A stretch of DNA of 64,000 bases, taken from positions 1,932,001-1,996,000 of the forward strand of contig JAOTOL010001600.1 in NCBI GenBank assembly GCA_034440575.1, read 5' to 3'. Below are positions 36,253 through 47,735 of the stretch, piece by piece. A model generated the notes under the pieces. That model made no database searches. It saw only the letters and a list, made by a program, of their open reading frames with translations, and was not told the origin of the DNA. Position 1 is the stretch's first letter. Every line of letters begins with the position of its first letter. This stretch comes from Imbricaverruca yamaguchii (taxonomy: Eukaryota > Arthropoda > Thecostraca > Neoverrucidae). A program made the position numbers and the translations under genes.

Positions 36253-36350
36253 CATGCACGAAAATACACCGTGGATTTTTCCACATGGAATATCATCTCC
36301 TCCGCAGTAGCGTAGGCATTATTCCACTGGTGCAAACAAGCCTTAAAAGC
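36253..36350 (-). CDS. Tentative further exon of the FReD gene
   Basis: Open on the minus strand in the phase left by the preceding tentative exon: acceptor GAGCTCAG|GCT at 36351, peptide AFKACLHQWNN, TAEEMIFHVEK; possible donor CATG|GTGTAC. CLHQW…TAEEMI resembles the last helices of a death-fold domain, but the rest of such a domain is not visible. Low confidence. Confidence 0.3.
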
Positions 36351-37051
36351 CTGAGCTCATCTGCGCTACATATTGGTGTGTACACAGATATTCCTATATA
36401 GGCTTAACTATAGGTATATATAGGCTTACCTATAGGTGCAACGCTAGGTTACACCTACAAAAGCATCTCTCCTGTAATCAAAATAGGTTTGAGAAATGAA
36501 AAGTGGGTATTAGTGACCCTGTAGTTAGAGATGCTTATCGGGAACAACACCATGCTGTGGCGTAAATAAGGACACGGATTAAGTATATACAAGACTATTA
36601 TGTGGGGGCAATTAGCATGCAGGAAGCCCAGCAGAAATTGCAGAATCGCTCGAACTGTGACGGATGCGACGAATGCTAAAGGCGGGTTTGCTTCGGCGCC
36701 TCGGACGCAAATCTTATATATTTCACTGGCATACCAAGGATTTGCAACCATTCCGTCAATGACGTGTTCAGAATCAATGATCAAAAATATGTTAAGTACA
36801 AGACGACAAATTCTGCGGTAGCTGGCCGGATTTGTGCGTTACCAATACTTTGATAATCTATCGCAGAAAATGCCTAAGCAAAATGATGTTTTGAAGCATG
36901 CATTGAATGTTCATTAGATATCACATTATTGTTCAAAGTTGTTCCTAAAGATGCATAAAAAGGAATATCACTCCTCTACCCCACACTTGCAGCGGAAGAA
37001 GAGCAATATGGCAGTGTTCTTTAAATGGATGATCAAATATAAAACACCTAC

Positions 37052-37182
37052 CATGGAAGAGTTCTTGCATTGCATGTCGAAAGAGAAGTCCTTTCCAAGA
37101 AAGTGTGGTAGATCCATCTTCACGTGCTCGAGTACTTGTGGATCGAATGAAAGGTGGTTCAGTAGTACCGAGTCGCAAATGT
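37052..37182 (-). CDS. Probable exon downstream of the FReD domain
   Basis: Acceptor TTTGCTCGCAG|AC with a pyrimidine-rich tract and donor CCATG|GTAGGT. It begins with two bases that complete the split codon left by the exon at 37676 (phase 1 to phase 1) and stays open for 43 codons (ICDSVLLNHLSFDPQVLEHV…FDMQCKNSSM). No family recognised; it would extend the protein beyond the fibrinogen domain. Confidence 0.5.
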
Positions 37183-37675
37183 CTGCGAGCAAAGTGAGGA
37201 AATTATTTAGCCGATGAAGAAGAATAAAATGAGTTTGGAACCAATCAATATGCATATATCAGTCAACTACAAATCAGTACCAGTTTGAATGTCGACGCAA
37301 AAATAGGGTGGAGGTGTATCCATGGAAATTTCTAATAGATAATCATTCCATCTGCCTACCGATATGCAAATAATAAATACCTGTTGATTGATAACCAATG
37401 AATTAATAGCCAATATACATGCAAATTATCGCCAAAAGTTCGCATGGCGAACATCACATTGTACAGGCATTACAGCCTCGCGAATGTTAGTGCAGTCACG
37501 GTTGACGGAAATGTTCAATACGTTAAGCCGACGAATAAAGTGAGTGAGCAAACAACAACCTACAGAAAAACAAAATAAGAATAGCCTACCGAATCAGAAA
37601 CACAAACTTCCATCAGCGAGGATTCTGCAATAGCAGGTCAGACCACAAATTACTTCACCATGTCCTCTTACTTAC

Positions 37676-37790
37676 CGTCTTGACTGCGAATCTTGAGCGA
37701 GACTGCCTTCAACTCGACAGGCAAGGTGGGCCAGGGAAACTTGCCGCCCCGGTAGTTGTCGCCATCTAGTGGCAGCGTCAGGAATGGACC
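37676..37790 (-). CDS. FReD gene exon: end of fibrinogen domain
   Basis: Acceptor CCGCTGCCTCCACAG|GGT, donor GACG|GTAAGTAAG, length 115 (phase 0 in, phase 1 out). Starts GPFLTLPLDGDNY and ends LKAVSLKIRSQD, corresponding to the Asn-Leu-Asn-Gly…W…YSLK…MKIR end of fibrinogen-related domains. Confidence 0.75.
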
Positions 37791-38499
37791 CTGTGGAGGC
37801 AGCGGCAACACGCCAGCGTTACGCTGTTTTTTTTTTATGCAGCCTCCGTTATTCTGTCTGTTGGAATACAAGGGTAAGCTTTGCATTTGTTTTCCAAAGA
37901 TGATGTGAATGTCATCCAACCAAGCAACTTTATCCAAATCAAATCTACTTGGCTTATTCACACATCCTACATGTACTCTAATATTGAGAAAAACCGTGGA
38001 TTGACGTTGCGATTCACGCAACTTGGTAGGTCAAGAAACGTGATTATCACGCATTATCACCATTATCACGCATATAGTGGTCGTTGATACCCGCAAATCC
38101 AAAGAATTTAAGATATTTTGAACCAGAGGCCATCGGAACTAATGCTCATAACGTTTGTGTTTGGAGGTTAACCACGTGATACCCCGCATGCTCCTCTGGC
38201 GTTACGGTTGGAACGCCGATGTGCATTCATGGGACAAGAACGGTTTTTATTCAGGGCATAGAGAAGCTAGGTATTGCCCTTAACGCGGTCTAGCTGACGC
38301 TAATTTGGACACATTAAAAGTGATAGCAAGCTTTTCATCAAGGAAGGCCTTTTATATTCGTTTCAAGTATTCTCTTCTGAAGAATTGGAAAGGTCGATTT
38401 TACTGTATATTCATCTAAATTGCAAAAACGAATTTGTAAAGGTGGAGCAAATCGTCGCACACATCGTACAAATCACGAGTGAGTTCAACAGCTATTTAC
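37791..38499 (-). other. FReD gene intron (0.7 kb)
   Basis: Between the WF-Cys exon and the last domain exon. It contains a T-run beside the acceptor; no other feature seen. Confidence 0.6.
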
Positions 38500-38612
38500 C
38501 GAAGAGGATGTGGCGTCGCACGTGCCGCCTGCATTTGCGAACCATACTGCTGGTATACAGTTCATCGAGAAGGTGGCGTCATGCATCCCATTCTGGAACA
38601 TGTTCCCGTCGC
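38500..38612 (-). CDS. FReD gene exon: calcium-site/NGM and WF-Cys region
   Basis: Acceptor TTTGCTTGCAG|GC and donor CTTCG|GTAAATAG; 113 nt (phase 1 in, phase 0 out). It encodes DGNMFQNGMHDATFSMNC and VWFANAGGTC, aligning with the usual GD(S/L)..HNGM.FST.D…C….GGWWF..C of fibrinogen domains. The Asp-rich calcium loop is shortened compared with most family members. Confidence 0.7.
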
Positions 38613-39436
38613 CTGCAAGCAAAGTTCTGATGGTAGTGGGCCTGCTCAAGATCAGTAGCCGAGACATGGCACTTTCGACAGACATATGTGTTGCAACATG
38701 ATCCGAAACGAATAATGATATCCATTATTCATCAATCAGCCAGAAAGATGTTCGATGCTTCGGATGTCGGCAGTGCATTCTGCCTTCGGCCCAAGGCATA
38801 TGCGCGTCAAACCGATGGACAACACAGTTACTGTCGGACGTTATCAGTGGCCAGATATAGCTTGTATGCTTGCACGACGCTAAAACCAACGAACCCATCA
38901 CGGTTAGTTGGTTTTGCCGACAACAGGGCTTTTTCGACATCACAGCGAAGATAGCCAGACAGAAATGAACAACGTATTCAGAAGCGTGTCAAAAACAAGT
39001 ATGCTACGTTTTGAAGTACTTCATACGGGCTTTGAGCAGCACGTCGCTTTGGTCACCGTTGTTCCCTCTGTTTAGTCGGACACTGCATTTGTTGCATCGT
39101 TTTCAATAGCACGTTAAAACTTGAAGCACTTATACTATCTCTTCCGTGGATTTCTTCATGTTCCCATGCATCCTTCATGCTCATGTAACGCGTGAAACAA
39201 TTAGCTATTGATGCAATACGAACCGCATGGAAGAGGGTGGCATGACATACCACGAGAACATAAGCTCAACCTTGCGCGAGAAAGGGGTGGATTATTGCAA
39301 GCAAATATGCTCAACCATATCGTCAGAAAGCGAGAATAACTAGGGTTGGACTAAGGCATACTGTTTATTTTTTTCATCGTTTCTTGATCTGTGCTCCACA
39401 TCCCTTCCAGGAGAACGAGAAGTAACTGGCATTTCC

Positions 39437-40850
39437 ACTTAGTATAATATTTTGTGGATCAGTTTCACATAATGAAATTCCAACCGATTGGATAAGGGCA
39501 AATGTAGTTCCTATTTTCAAGAAAGGAGAAAGAGGGAAAGTTGAAAACTATAGGCCAATAAGTCTCACATCCCTAGTCTGCAAGGTACTCGAATCAATTA
39601 TCAAGGATAGACTAGTTAGTTATCTGGAAGGTAGCAGATTGATTCAAGATACTCAATATGGGTTTAGAAAAGGACGATCGTGTCTCACAAACCTCTTGGA
39701 CTTTTTGAACTTCGCCACAGAACAATTTGATCAGGGAAATCAGGTTGATGTAGCATATCTTGACTTTAGTAAGGCCTTTGACAAGGTACCCCATAAACGG
39801 TTAATGATACAGCTTCAGTCCCATGGTATTGCAGGTAGCATCTCAAAATGGATAGAGTTGAGGCTTTCAGATAGACAGCAAAGAGTGATGCTAAATGGTA
39901 CAAAGTCAGCATGGCAAAATGTTCTTAGTGGAGTCCCCCATGGGTCAGTACTAGGGCCATTACTGTTCATTATATTTGTAAATAACATTGAAAGTGGCCT
40001 AAGCAGTAAAGTTGTGAAATTTGCGGATGATTTGAAGGTCTTTAGGGCAATAATAGGTCAGGATGAGCATATCTCGCTGCAAAAAGACTTAGACGAACTT
40101 GTGAAGTGGTCCGAAGAATGGCAAATGAAATTTAACTTTGATAAGTGCAAAATCATGCATGTAGGTAAGCAGCATATGAAGGCTCCATACTTGATGGGTG
40201 GCCAAGTGCTATCAGTGACTCAACAGGAGAAGGATTTAGGTGTTATTCTAAACACAAAACTGGGGGCATCAGAACAGACCAAGGAAGCCAGGAAGAAGGC
40301 ACTGAGAATGCTCGGGGCAATAAATAGGAATGTATCATACAGAAGTGAGGAAGTGATCAGGAAGCTTTAATGTGCATACGTCAGGCCACATTTGGAATAC
40401 TGCATCCAAGCTTGGTATCCTAGCTATGAAAAAGATTGTTGGCTTTTAGAGAGAGTACAAAAGAGGGCTACAAAAATGGTTAATGGCATAAGCAACCTGG
40501 CATATGAGGAAAGATTGAAGAAATTGAATATGTTTTCACTTAGATATAGAAGGCTGAGAGGAGATCTCATCGAGGTCTTTAAATTTGTCAATGGTCTGGA
40601 GAGGGGATACCTTGGGGAAATGTTTGAAGTTAACAGAAATGATGCAATTAGAGGTCATAAATTCAAAATTAAATTTAACCGCAGCAGAATAAGGTTAAGG
40701 CAAACTTTCTTCACCAACAGGGGAGTGAAACACTGGAACCAGCTGCCAGAAAACATCGTCAGTAGCAGCACATTGAACATCTTTAAAAACAGCATAGACA
40801 ATCATTATAAGAATAGAGGGCTTGCTTTTCAGTATTACAGGGAGGGCTGA
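39437..40850 (+). pseudogene. CR1/L2-like reverse transcriptase, one in-frame stop
   Basis: Single reading frame with VVPIFKKGERGKVENYRPIS, QYGFRKGRSC, DFSKAFDKVPH, SGVPHGSVLGPLLFI and FADD (40020-40031), then the thumb, YVRPHLEYCIQAW and the C-terminal RG.KHWNQLPENIV region. The only break seen is TAA at 40368-40370. The intact core motifs suggest a fairly recent insertion. The element copies its RNA onto nicked DNA; the endonuclease part is missing here. Confidence 0.88.
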
Positions 40851-40960
40851 TTGACAGATTTGGTGGGCAACTGGTTCAGTGTACAGAGTGCATCCAAGAA
40901 GGGCCCTTGTGGCTCATAGTTGCACTAATCTTTTATGTCTTTTATGTCTTTATGAGAACG
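39437..40960 (+). mobile_element. CR1/L2-like LINE, 5'-truncated
   Basis: Begins inside ORF2 just before the first RT blocks and ends after the coding frame with a short 3' region containing repeated CTTTTATGT units (40928-40952), the kind of microsatellite tail seen in this group. There is no RNase H domain. It lies in a FReD intron in the antisense orientation to the gene. Confidence 0.85.
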
Positions 40961-41392
40961 AACAACAATTATCAAAGTTGTAGAGATGATCGGACAGCGT
41001 TGATTGTTAATAACAAATGCTCACTTTTCCCTTTTATGCCGGAAAAGAAAAATAGAAATAGCTCACATACGTGGATTGTCTTGTCGAAGGATGCATTGTG
41101 GATCACTCGTTTTTTACTTAAAGCCTAACCCTGTCCCATGTAGGGGTGGGCGAAGCAGAACCGTGCTATTCTTACACGCGGAAACGAAGAAAAAACGGTG
41201 ATGAAGTCTTGCCAACTCATGGTGTGTACAAATTTTAAAGTTCGGTGCCAGATAACTGATCTATGCGGTCAGCAGTAAGAGTAGTAGTAGACGTCGTAAG
41301 AGGATACACGTTCGGCCGTATTTCGCCGAAGTCACGAAGTATTTGCAATTAATTTCACTTCTTGTCCCTGAATACCTAATACTTGACCCGCG

Positions 41393-42179
41393 CACGTCCG
41401 AGGGGCAGATATCTGCCCCCTCCGGTTTTTCCTCATTTGCCGACAAACTAATCGGGTTAGCAAGGCCAAACCTCGCATAGGTCAGGTCGCGGTCATAGCT
41501 TCCCCAATACAGGGCTATGGTAAAATACACAAATGTTTCCTGGTTACATATTTGTGCTTATAATGATCTCACAACGGTTGTGGCATGTAGATGGAAGCTA
41601 TGCTCAATGTTACCGCTGACATTTTTCCTCAGTGACCTCACCAATGTCTCTGAGGTCACCTGAGATCACTACACATTTCTGCGCATTATATCGCACTGCA
41701 TTGAGTTAGAAGGTTGAACTATCGTCATTGTGCTTGTATCGCCAAGACGTGTCGATTGATATATTAAATGACCTCCCTAGGCGACTTCGTGACCTTGACC
41801 TGAGGTCATGACTTCATGGCCTTGACCTGAGTTTCGGTTGACCTGACCTTAGATTGCACCTCATATTGTCGATAGCGCATTTCAAGGGCTGTCGAATAGC
41901 GTTCGCCGTTTGTTTCTATCTGTTACAGATCCTGAGATATGTGTCAATATCTGAGTCCCACCTGATCTGGTCAAATTTGACATATGATGACCCAGTGACC
42001 TGAATGTTGAACTGAGCGAAACAATAACCGAAACACTTTCGATAGAGCCCGCCACCAGCTACCCAACGCCGTTTTCCGTTTCTCGCTAGCTCGCATAGTT
42101 TTAGAGATCTTAGGGGGGGGCAGACATCTGCCCCCGGACATGTGAAGTTGGCGCGGACCACCGGACATGCGAGTGTTAA
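41393..42179 (+). mobile_element. TTAA-associated MITE, family C
   Basis: Left tip TTGACCCGCGCACGTCCG then GGGGCAGATATCTGCCCC; right side GGGGCAGACATCTGCCCCC, CGGACATGTG and a final CGGACATGCGAGTGTTAA, so the tips are inverted repeats (TTAACACTCGCATGTCCG). The interior is packed with TGACCT/AGGTCA hexamers (41630-41860) and has no coding capacity. The right TTAA is shared with the next element. Confidence 0.65.
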
Positions 42180-43503
42180 CACTCGCCCTGGAGGGCCTTT
42201 GAAAATTACGCGCACTGTAGGGGGAGGCGAATTCCCCCTTAAGATCTCGGCTCCTGTTAAGGCTAGAGCAACTAAACTCGCAGGGTGGATGGGCACGATG
42301 GTTAACTCTATTGTGTGCAAATGTCGTGACCTTAGGTCAATATCTTCAAGGCCAAATGAGGTCAAAATAGCAAAAAATCGGTTTTGCGTGGCTTGGCTTC
42401 TCATTGTTATGGATCACTGTGATTGTGTTTAAATGCTCTACAATTGGCATTGATGATGTTTCTGACATTACTAAAGACGCAATACGGATGCTAGATCCGC
42501 CATTTGACCTCAGGAGACCTATATAGGAGCACTTTATCAGGTCATTGCCTGCTCCAGTTACCGGAACCGGGCTGCCCACCCGACTACTCCGTTGGGCGGT
42601 TCGGCACAACCGGCTTCGCAAAGAAACGAGTGAAATACATGAATAAAGTATAGAAACGCTTAGGCAGACGATGACAAACAGTAGATTTCCGGATATGTAG
42701 GGAGTAACATGCAAAACGACATTAATCGCATGACAGTCATTTCCATTTATGACAACACTTCAGTTGACCAAGTTTGGTTCCATTAGCCTGTCATGATGAA
42801 CTCGGTGACCTATCACGACTTTTGAATTACATAGCATAACAATATGCATGAAACAAGTCACTAGTGTTGTCAAGAACACTTCACTTTTGCCAATATACGG
42901 GAAGCGCATCAGCGCCGATATTTGTGGTCTGGCGCTGAGAAAATGTTCGACTTTACCGACCCGCATCCCCAATTTGTTTTCGGTCGATTTTAATTTGTCT
43001 TCCTTTAAACAACGCGCCGGTCATTTCTAAGCAGGTTCACAAACAATGGCATATATCGGCCGATACAATATGTAGTTATGTACGAAAAATCGGAGGGGTG
43101 GGCGGATTTGGCCTTCCATCCCTCCAGGGCGTGCGTTAACCTGTCATGAACTTGACCTGACTTGACCTCGGCGACCTGACATTACTTTGAAACAACGTCG
43201 CATAACAATATACATCAAACAAGTCGCTAGTGTTGCCAAGAAAACTTCGTTTTTGCCAATATACGGGAAGCGCATCAGCGCCGACATTTGTGGTCTGGCG
43301 CTGAAAAAATTGTTTAACTTTACCAACCCGCAACTCAAAATTTTTTGCGGTCGATTTTTATTTTTATTCCTTTAAGCAACGCGCCGGTCATTTCTAAGCA
43401 GGTACACAAACAATGGTGTATATCTGTAAAATCTGGAGTATCTACGAAAAACTTGAGGGGTGAGCCGATTTCGTCCCCCCCCCCTGCAGGGCGCGTGTTA
43501 ATG
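42176..43503 (-). mobile_element. TTAA-flanked MITE, family B copy 2
   Basis: Reverse orientation of the 23574-24891 copy. Both ends are TTAA (42176-42179 and 43500-43503) with tips TTAACACTCGCCCTGGAG and CTGCAGGGCGCGTGTTAA. It has the same internal tandem duplication (units separated at about 43137) and the same unique segment, so the duplication predates the spread of the family. No coding capacity. Confidence 0.82.
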
Positions 43504-44227
43504 CGCTTGGGTAATAGACAATGTAGCTAACATGTTCATATTGGCAATTCACATTGCAAATGTCCCTCGAGTTCTTTGACCCAATTTGACCTTAGGTGAA
43601 GTTTTGAAGCTTCTGAGTCACATTGTGGTTAACTTGTACTCGAAAATTGGACTTAATTTTCATTTGTGCCTACGGGTACAATTAAATCAGTTTATCCAGT
43701 AAGATTTTGGAAGCTAAAATAGAGGCATGAATACCTTGGCTTCATTTAACCTTTGACTCATGGAATGAAACGTAATATATTGCCCAAGAATAATGTGGAA
43801 TGCTATGCAAAAGATTCCAAGCGTATTTCGCTACTTGTTTTATGCAGGACATGATTACATGCAAACAAATTCTTTTCGCGGAAAGAGGCCTTCAAGCTGA
43901 CCTGAGAGACCAACCAATATGTTGACCCATACACCGTCGGGTACCAATCGTCAGATCGTGCTTTGCGCAACACACTGGTTTTTGCTGCATGTTACTGGCA
44001 CCACTCGCCGTTTGGAAAAAGCTATGACGTCGCAGCGCCCGGGGACGAGGCGCTGCGTAGTTACATTCGTTGCGTATTTGTATGCATTTTTATTAATTTG
44101 CTTACATTTTCCCACCTTTCTCGGGAAAGGCACCTGGTCGGGGAAGGTGAGAAAGATGCTGTGCACTGGCGGAAAAGAAAAGTAGCCAATTCCATTGAAT
44201 GACACCTGGAATACTCGAAGTGGACCC

Positions 44228-44440
44228 GAAGTGATGTGTGGTCGAGTGGTCAGAATGCTCTGATCGGCCATCGGGTGGGAGCGGTGCTGGAGTCGCGAGT
44301 TCGGGTCCACTCGTCTTCTGGACTTATAGACACACCACCAGGGGTGCACCGATCAGTATTGCTTTGGTGGTAACATGCCTAATAATCAATCCTCCCGATG
44401 GTTCGGTCGGGTGAGGTGAAACTTGTACTTGATAGAAAAA
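44228..44440 (+). mobile_element. tRNA-derived SINE (type II tRNA-like head)
   Basis: A box TGGTCGAGTGG (44239-44249) and B box GTTCGGGTCC (44299-44308) are separated by about 50 bp, the spacing of a tRNA with a long variable arm (Ser/Leu type). It is followed by an unrelated body ending near GATAGAAAAAAG. Not a functional tRNA: the acceptor arms do not pair. No convincing target-site duplication was found. Confidence 0.65.
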
Positions 44441-45245
44441 AGAGCAGTGTATACAAAGCTACAATTCTGCGACGTTCGGATTAAGGCATCTGTCGTTACT
44501 GCAGCTGTTCTGTAACTGCCACAATATCACTGTCCTGTCTGTGATTCACCCACGTCGGACAGATTTTGTATCCATGTGTGAGCCAAGCGATGCAGCTACT
44601 ATATTAGATAATATTATGATTTTATACAGTACACAATCACCGACATGACGAACAGAGGGCGGCCAAATGTTAACAGACCACTGCCTCTATCTGGCAAGCA
44701 TCACTTAAGTTCAGCATCAACTAAAATATTAATAATAAACGAAAATTAAACTGGTGCCTACAAGTGAAATGATCGACCTAGAACCAAGTAGCTACCAGCA
44801 GCTGTTCAAAGGTGGTCATATATTGTTCATAAAACACAGGCAGTAGTTGAAATGCCATTTATAATGGACAGGAAGAGATGTGAGTCAAACCATTTCTTAA
44901 GATTCCAGCAACCTGGATGGCTTAACGTACGAAATATTCAATCTCCGGATAGATCCCAGTTATATGAACTGCCCATCTATTATCAGGTAGGCCAACGTTA
45001 TCCACGTCAATCGAGAACAATCTTGCCGGGCAATTTGGAGAACTTCAGCCTAGTATTTCCGGCACTCGGCCTCAAATGCATTTGCGCGCATTACTCCTGG
45101 CATGATAAATAGCATTGATAAATAGCATTCCACGACAGCTTGGGCTTAGTTACTGGGCTCCCACAGTCAGGGAAAAATAAGCGTCAGGAAAGCGTCGATT
45201 TCGCACGGATTACAGCCGCTAATGCTGCCTTCAAAGGTTTACAGC

Positions 45246-46062
45246 TTCACCCGCGCCGTCTCTCCGGTCAGATCCTTACACCCCGTCTCGGGGGGGGGGG
45301 CAGATAGTAACCCCCTCTAAAATCCAAACTAAGCGTCGCACGAAAACGAAAGAGGTGTAATCGGAAAGCGCTCGACGAGTAGGGTCCGGATCCACTCCGA
45401 AAAACAACTTCCCAAAACGACTTTTCAAGACTTACATTATGTTTTTTGCTTTGGTAAGTTCATTTTGGGGATATATGAAGAAAAAAATTACTTGGAATTA
45501 GAAAAGGACAGCGAAATCGACCAGGGCCATACAAATTCCTGGCCCCCAAAAATAAAAGAAATAGTTTTTTTTAATTTCAATATTTTGAGTTTTCAAGTTT
45601 TCTTTAATTATCATTTTCTAATGGGTAGAGCAGACCGAGAAGCGTTGTTGGAAGTCAACTTGCCCCATTAAAAAATGCTTACTTTGGCCAGAATCTTCTA
45701 TGTGAACTGTAATTGGCAAATATGCAAAATGTACATGTAGTAAAAAACTGAAAAAAATGAAGAATTTCACTCATACGTTTTGTTTGATCCCTAAAGATAA
45801 GTAAACGCTGAAAATTTCATTAAAATATCTGCATCCGTTAAAGAGTGACGACTGGTTTAACTTTTTGGAGGTGACCTCACTTGACCTTGGCTAACTCGTT
45901 GCCCTAGATAACATGACTTCAAAATTTTGAAACAGCATGCCAAATTGATGTGGGAAAAGGCATTCCAAATTTGGGCGAGCTGCCACGCGCCATTCGTCCA
46001 CTATCCGCGAAAAGCCTGAGGGGTGCGGGCGGTTGGAAACCCCCCGAGACGGGACGGGTTAA
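45246..46062 (+). mobile_element. Family A MITE, copy 2
   Basis: Starts TTCACCCGCGCCGTCTCTCC (TTAA changed to TTCA) and ends GAGACGGGACGGGTTAA. Collinear with the 17294 copy throughout, including the poly-G run and the GACCTCACTTGACC segment. Confidence 0.8.
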
Positions 46063-46487
46063 AGAACTACCAAGCAATATACAATTGTAAATGGGAGATA
46101 TTCTGGAAAAAGTCCATGTTTCGATTGATTTGTTTGTTTATTGGGTGGATCTAGACGCACTTTATGCACGATCACGGTTAATGGCGCCACCCGCACTGTT
46201 TTGCCAGTGGGCCGCGTGATTGCAAAATGTCTCTAGTCATGGTAGTGTTGAATCCAGGAACTTTGGTTACCAGAGCTCAGCACCTCAATCATTCGGCGAT
46301 CCCCGTCCCTCTCGATTGTGTTATGTTCAGATTAAAACCTGGTACCGAAATGCACTAAGTTTCAGGAGAAGTTGAAAATCATTTATTTAGCGTGAGGCTG
46401 TTCGAATACAGCGCGCTGATTTCCCCACTACGAACCAGTGTCCACGTCTGCTTAGTGGCGCCATAGGCAGAAATGGCATATCATTAC

Positions 46488-46658
46488 CTGCGTTTCCGTA
46501 GATGTAGGAGTCGATCGGGAGCCTGATGTTCCGAGGATTATCCGTGGCCGTGAGATCACTAAACACGCTGAAGTATCTCACGTCATCCTGTCCAAGAAGA
46601 TCTACTTTCAACAGCACTTTCTCGCTGTGGCGCAACAGTTGTTCTAAGTTCGCATTTC
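46488..46658 (-). CDS. FReD gene exon: central fibrinogen region
   Basis: Acceptor CGCTTCTTTTACAG|GA with a good pyrimidine tract, donor ACGCAG|GTAATG; 171 nt, phase 1 at both ends. It gives NANLEQLLRHSEKVLLKVDL, then VRYFSVFSDL and a SYIYGNAG end, matching the family blocks GN..I..LT…L.[IV]D…A.Y..F.V….Y.L….Y.GNAGD. Confidence 0.85.
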
Positions 46659-47557
46659 CTGTAAAAGAAGCGTATAATGTAACAATGCGGACTAAGGATA
46701 ACGGACGATACTCGCAAAACAATTTTACACAGGATCTGGATGACCGAACAAAGGCGATCCAAATGGACCGAGCAGACTAAAAACAGTCAACTGCATCTTA
46801 TACAACCAAAATGTGCATGTGCCTTGCCGGGAATGACGCAACCTATTTGACACTGTAGTCACGCATAGGCAGGCACTATTAACCATCAACTAACATATTG
46901 TAGCATGTGTATTAAAAGCAGCACAAGGCTGTTGGGCGCCATTGTTAATTAGTGATGTGGGATTCTGGAGCCTAGCATATCTTCGCCTGCCAACGTGGGG
47001 CAGAGTAAGGGGCTACACTCTGGCGAGTCATCCAATTATTGTGTTCAACGGGATACAGAATCATCGAGATAATGGCCTTCATACTTGTGTCCCTGAGAGT
47101 GTCCTTAGCCTACATATGCCGCAATACAAGTCACGTCATGAAGATCAACATCCCATCGAAATGCAATTACGGCGGATAGTAAACATAAAATCCCCTCTCG
47201 CCAGAAAGAGGGGGTCGACCGACCTACGGCAGTTCGCGGGTTAAGGATCAATGCATTGCTATTGAAAGGTGATACGTTTTAGAAAACGTCCTCATGTATA
47301 TGACAACAAGAACCTGATGGATTATCGTGGGTTAATCATAATATTGGCTCCATTCCTACTTGTCAATATGTCCGATCAATATTTATACTTCATTGGAGAG
47401 GATTATTTTGCCAGGCAGAACACCTGGTTATCACCTACTAAATGGGATCGCTATCCATAGGTCATATCTCACGGAAATCCACTTCGACACTCCGTCCTGC
47501 TGGATGCAGGATTGCATTGACATGGTCGAACCTGTGTCAAACCGAATGCATTCTCAC
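46659..47557 (-). other. FReD gene intron (0.9 kb)
   Basis: No repeat or RNA recognised. The plus-strand frame 46942-47244 has no motif and is probably chance. Confidence 0.6.
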
Positions 47558-47735
47558 CAACATAAAACTCCTCCGTGGATCGGTTGCCAAAGCCCTCGTT
47601 CATGTCTTGCTCTGTCATAGCCGATGTTGCGTTGCCCGGTGCGAACGACCTGGGTGATGCCACTGCTGTGCCACTGGCGTCTTCGCCACGTCTGAATACT
47701 TCAGTCCAGCGGCCATCGTCCATGTGACAGTACAC
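47558..47735 (-). CDS. FReD gene exon: start of the fibrinogen fold
   Basis: Member of a fibrinogen-related (FReD) protein, a class of mostly secreted lectins used in invertebrate immunity and cell adhesion. Acceptor GTGTTCCAG|GTG (47736), donor ATGTTG|GTGAGAATG; 178 nt, phase 0 in and 1 out. The peptide starts VYCHMDDGRWTEVFRR, the diagnostic [VF]YC.M….GWTV.QRR block, and ends GFGNRSTEEFYVG, the GFG…EFW.G block; the next exon supplies N, giving the conserved Gly-Asn across the intron. The exon's first 35 bp and acceptor are the unit that is multiplied in the neighbouring minisatellite. The gene is on the minus strand, spans at least 59.0 to 37.7 kb and has large repeat-filled introns. Confidence 0.88.

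Larger units (their letters stand above)
38613..46487 (-). other. FReD gene intron (7.9 kb), filled with mobile elements
   Basis: Holds the CR1/L2-like LINE (39437-40960), MITE families C, B and A, and the SINE at 44.2 kb. The stretches between them (38613-39436, 40961-41392, 43504-44227, 44441-45245) show no recognisable exon or RNA. Confidence 0.65.

Noticed and set aside
36455..36821. Exon of the FReD gene around 36.7 kb
   Set aside because: The open stretch reads well (SEIYKICVRGAEANPP), but no acceptor or donor gives the phase needed by neighbouring exons.
44236..44320. Functional Ser/Leu tRNA gene
   Set aside because: A and B boxes are present but the cloverleaf does not close and a SINE-like body follows.
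47531..47534. Donor at GACACAG|GTTCGA for the fibrinogen exon
   Set aside because: GTTCGA is a poor donor; the site 24 bp earlier (GTTG|GTGAGA) is near-consensus and joins the Gly-Asn block exactly to the next exon.
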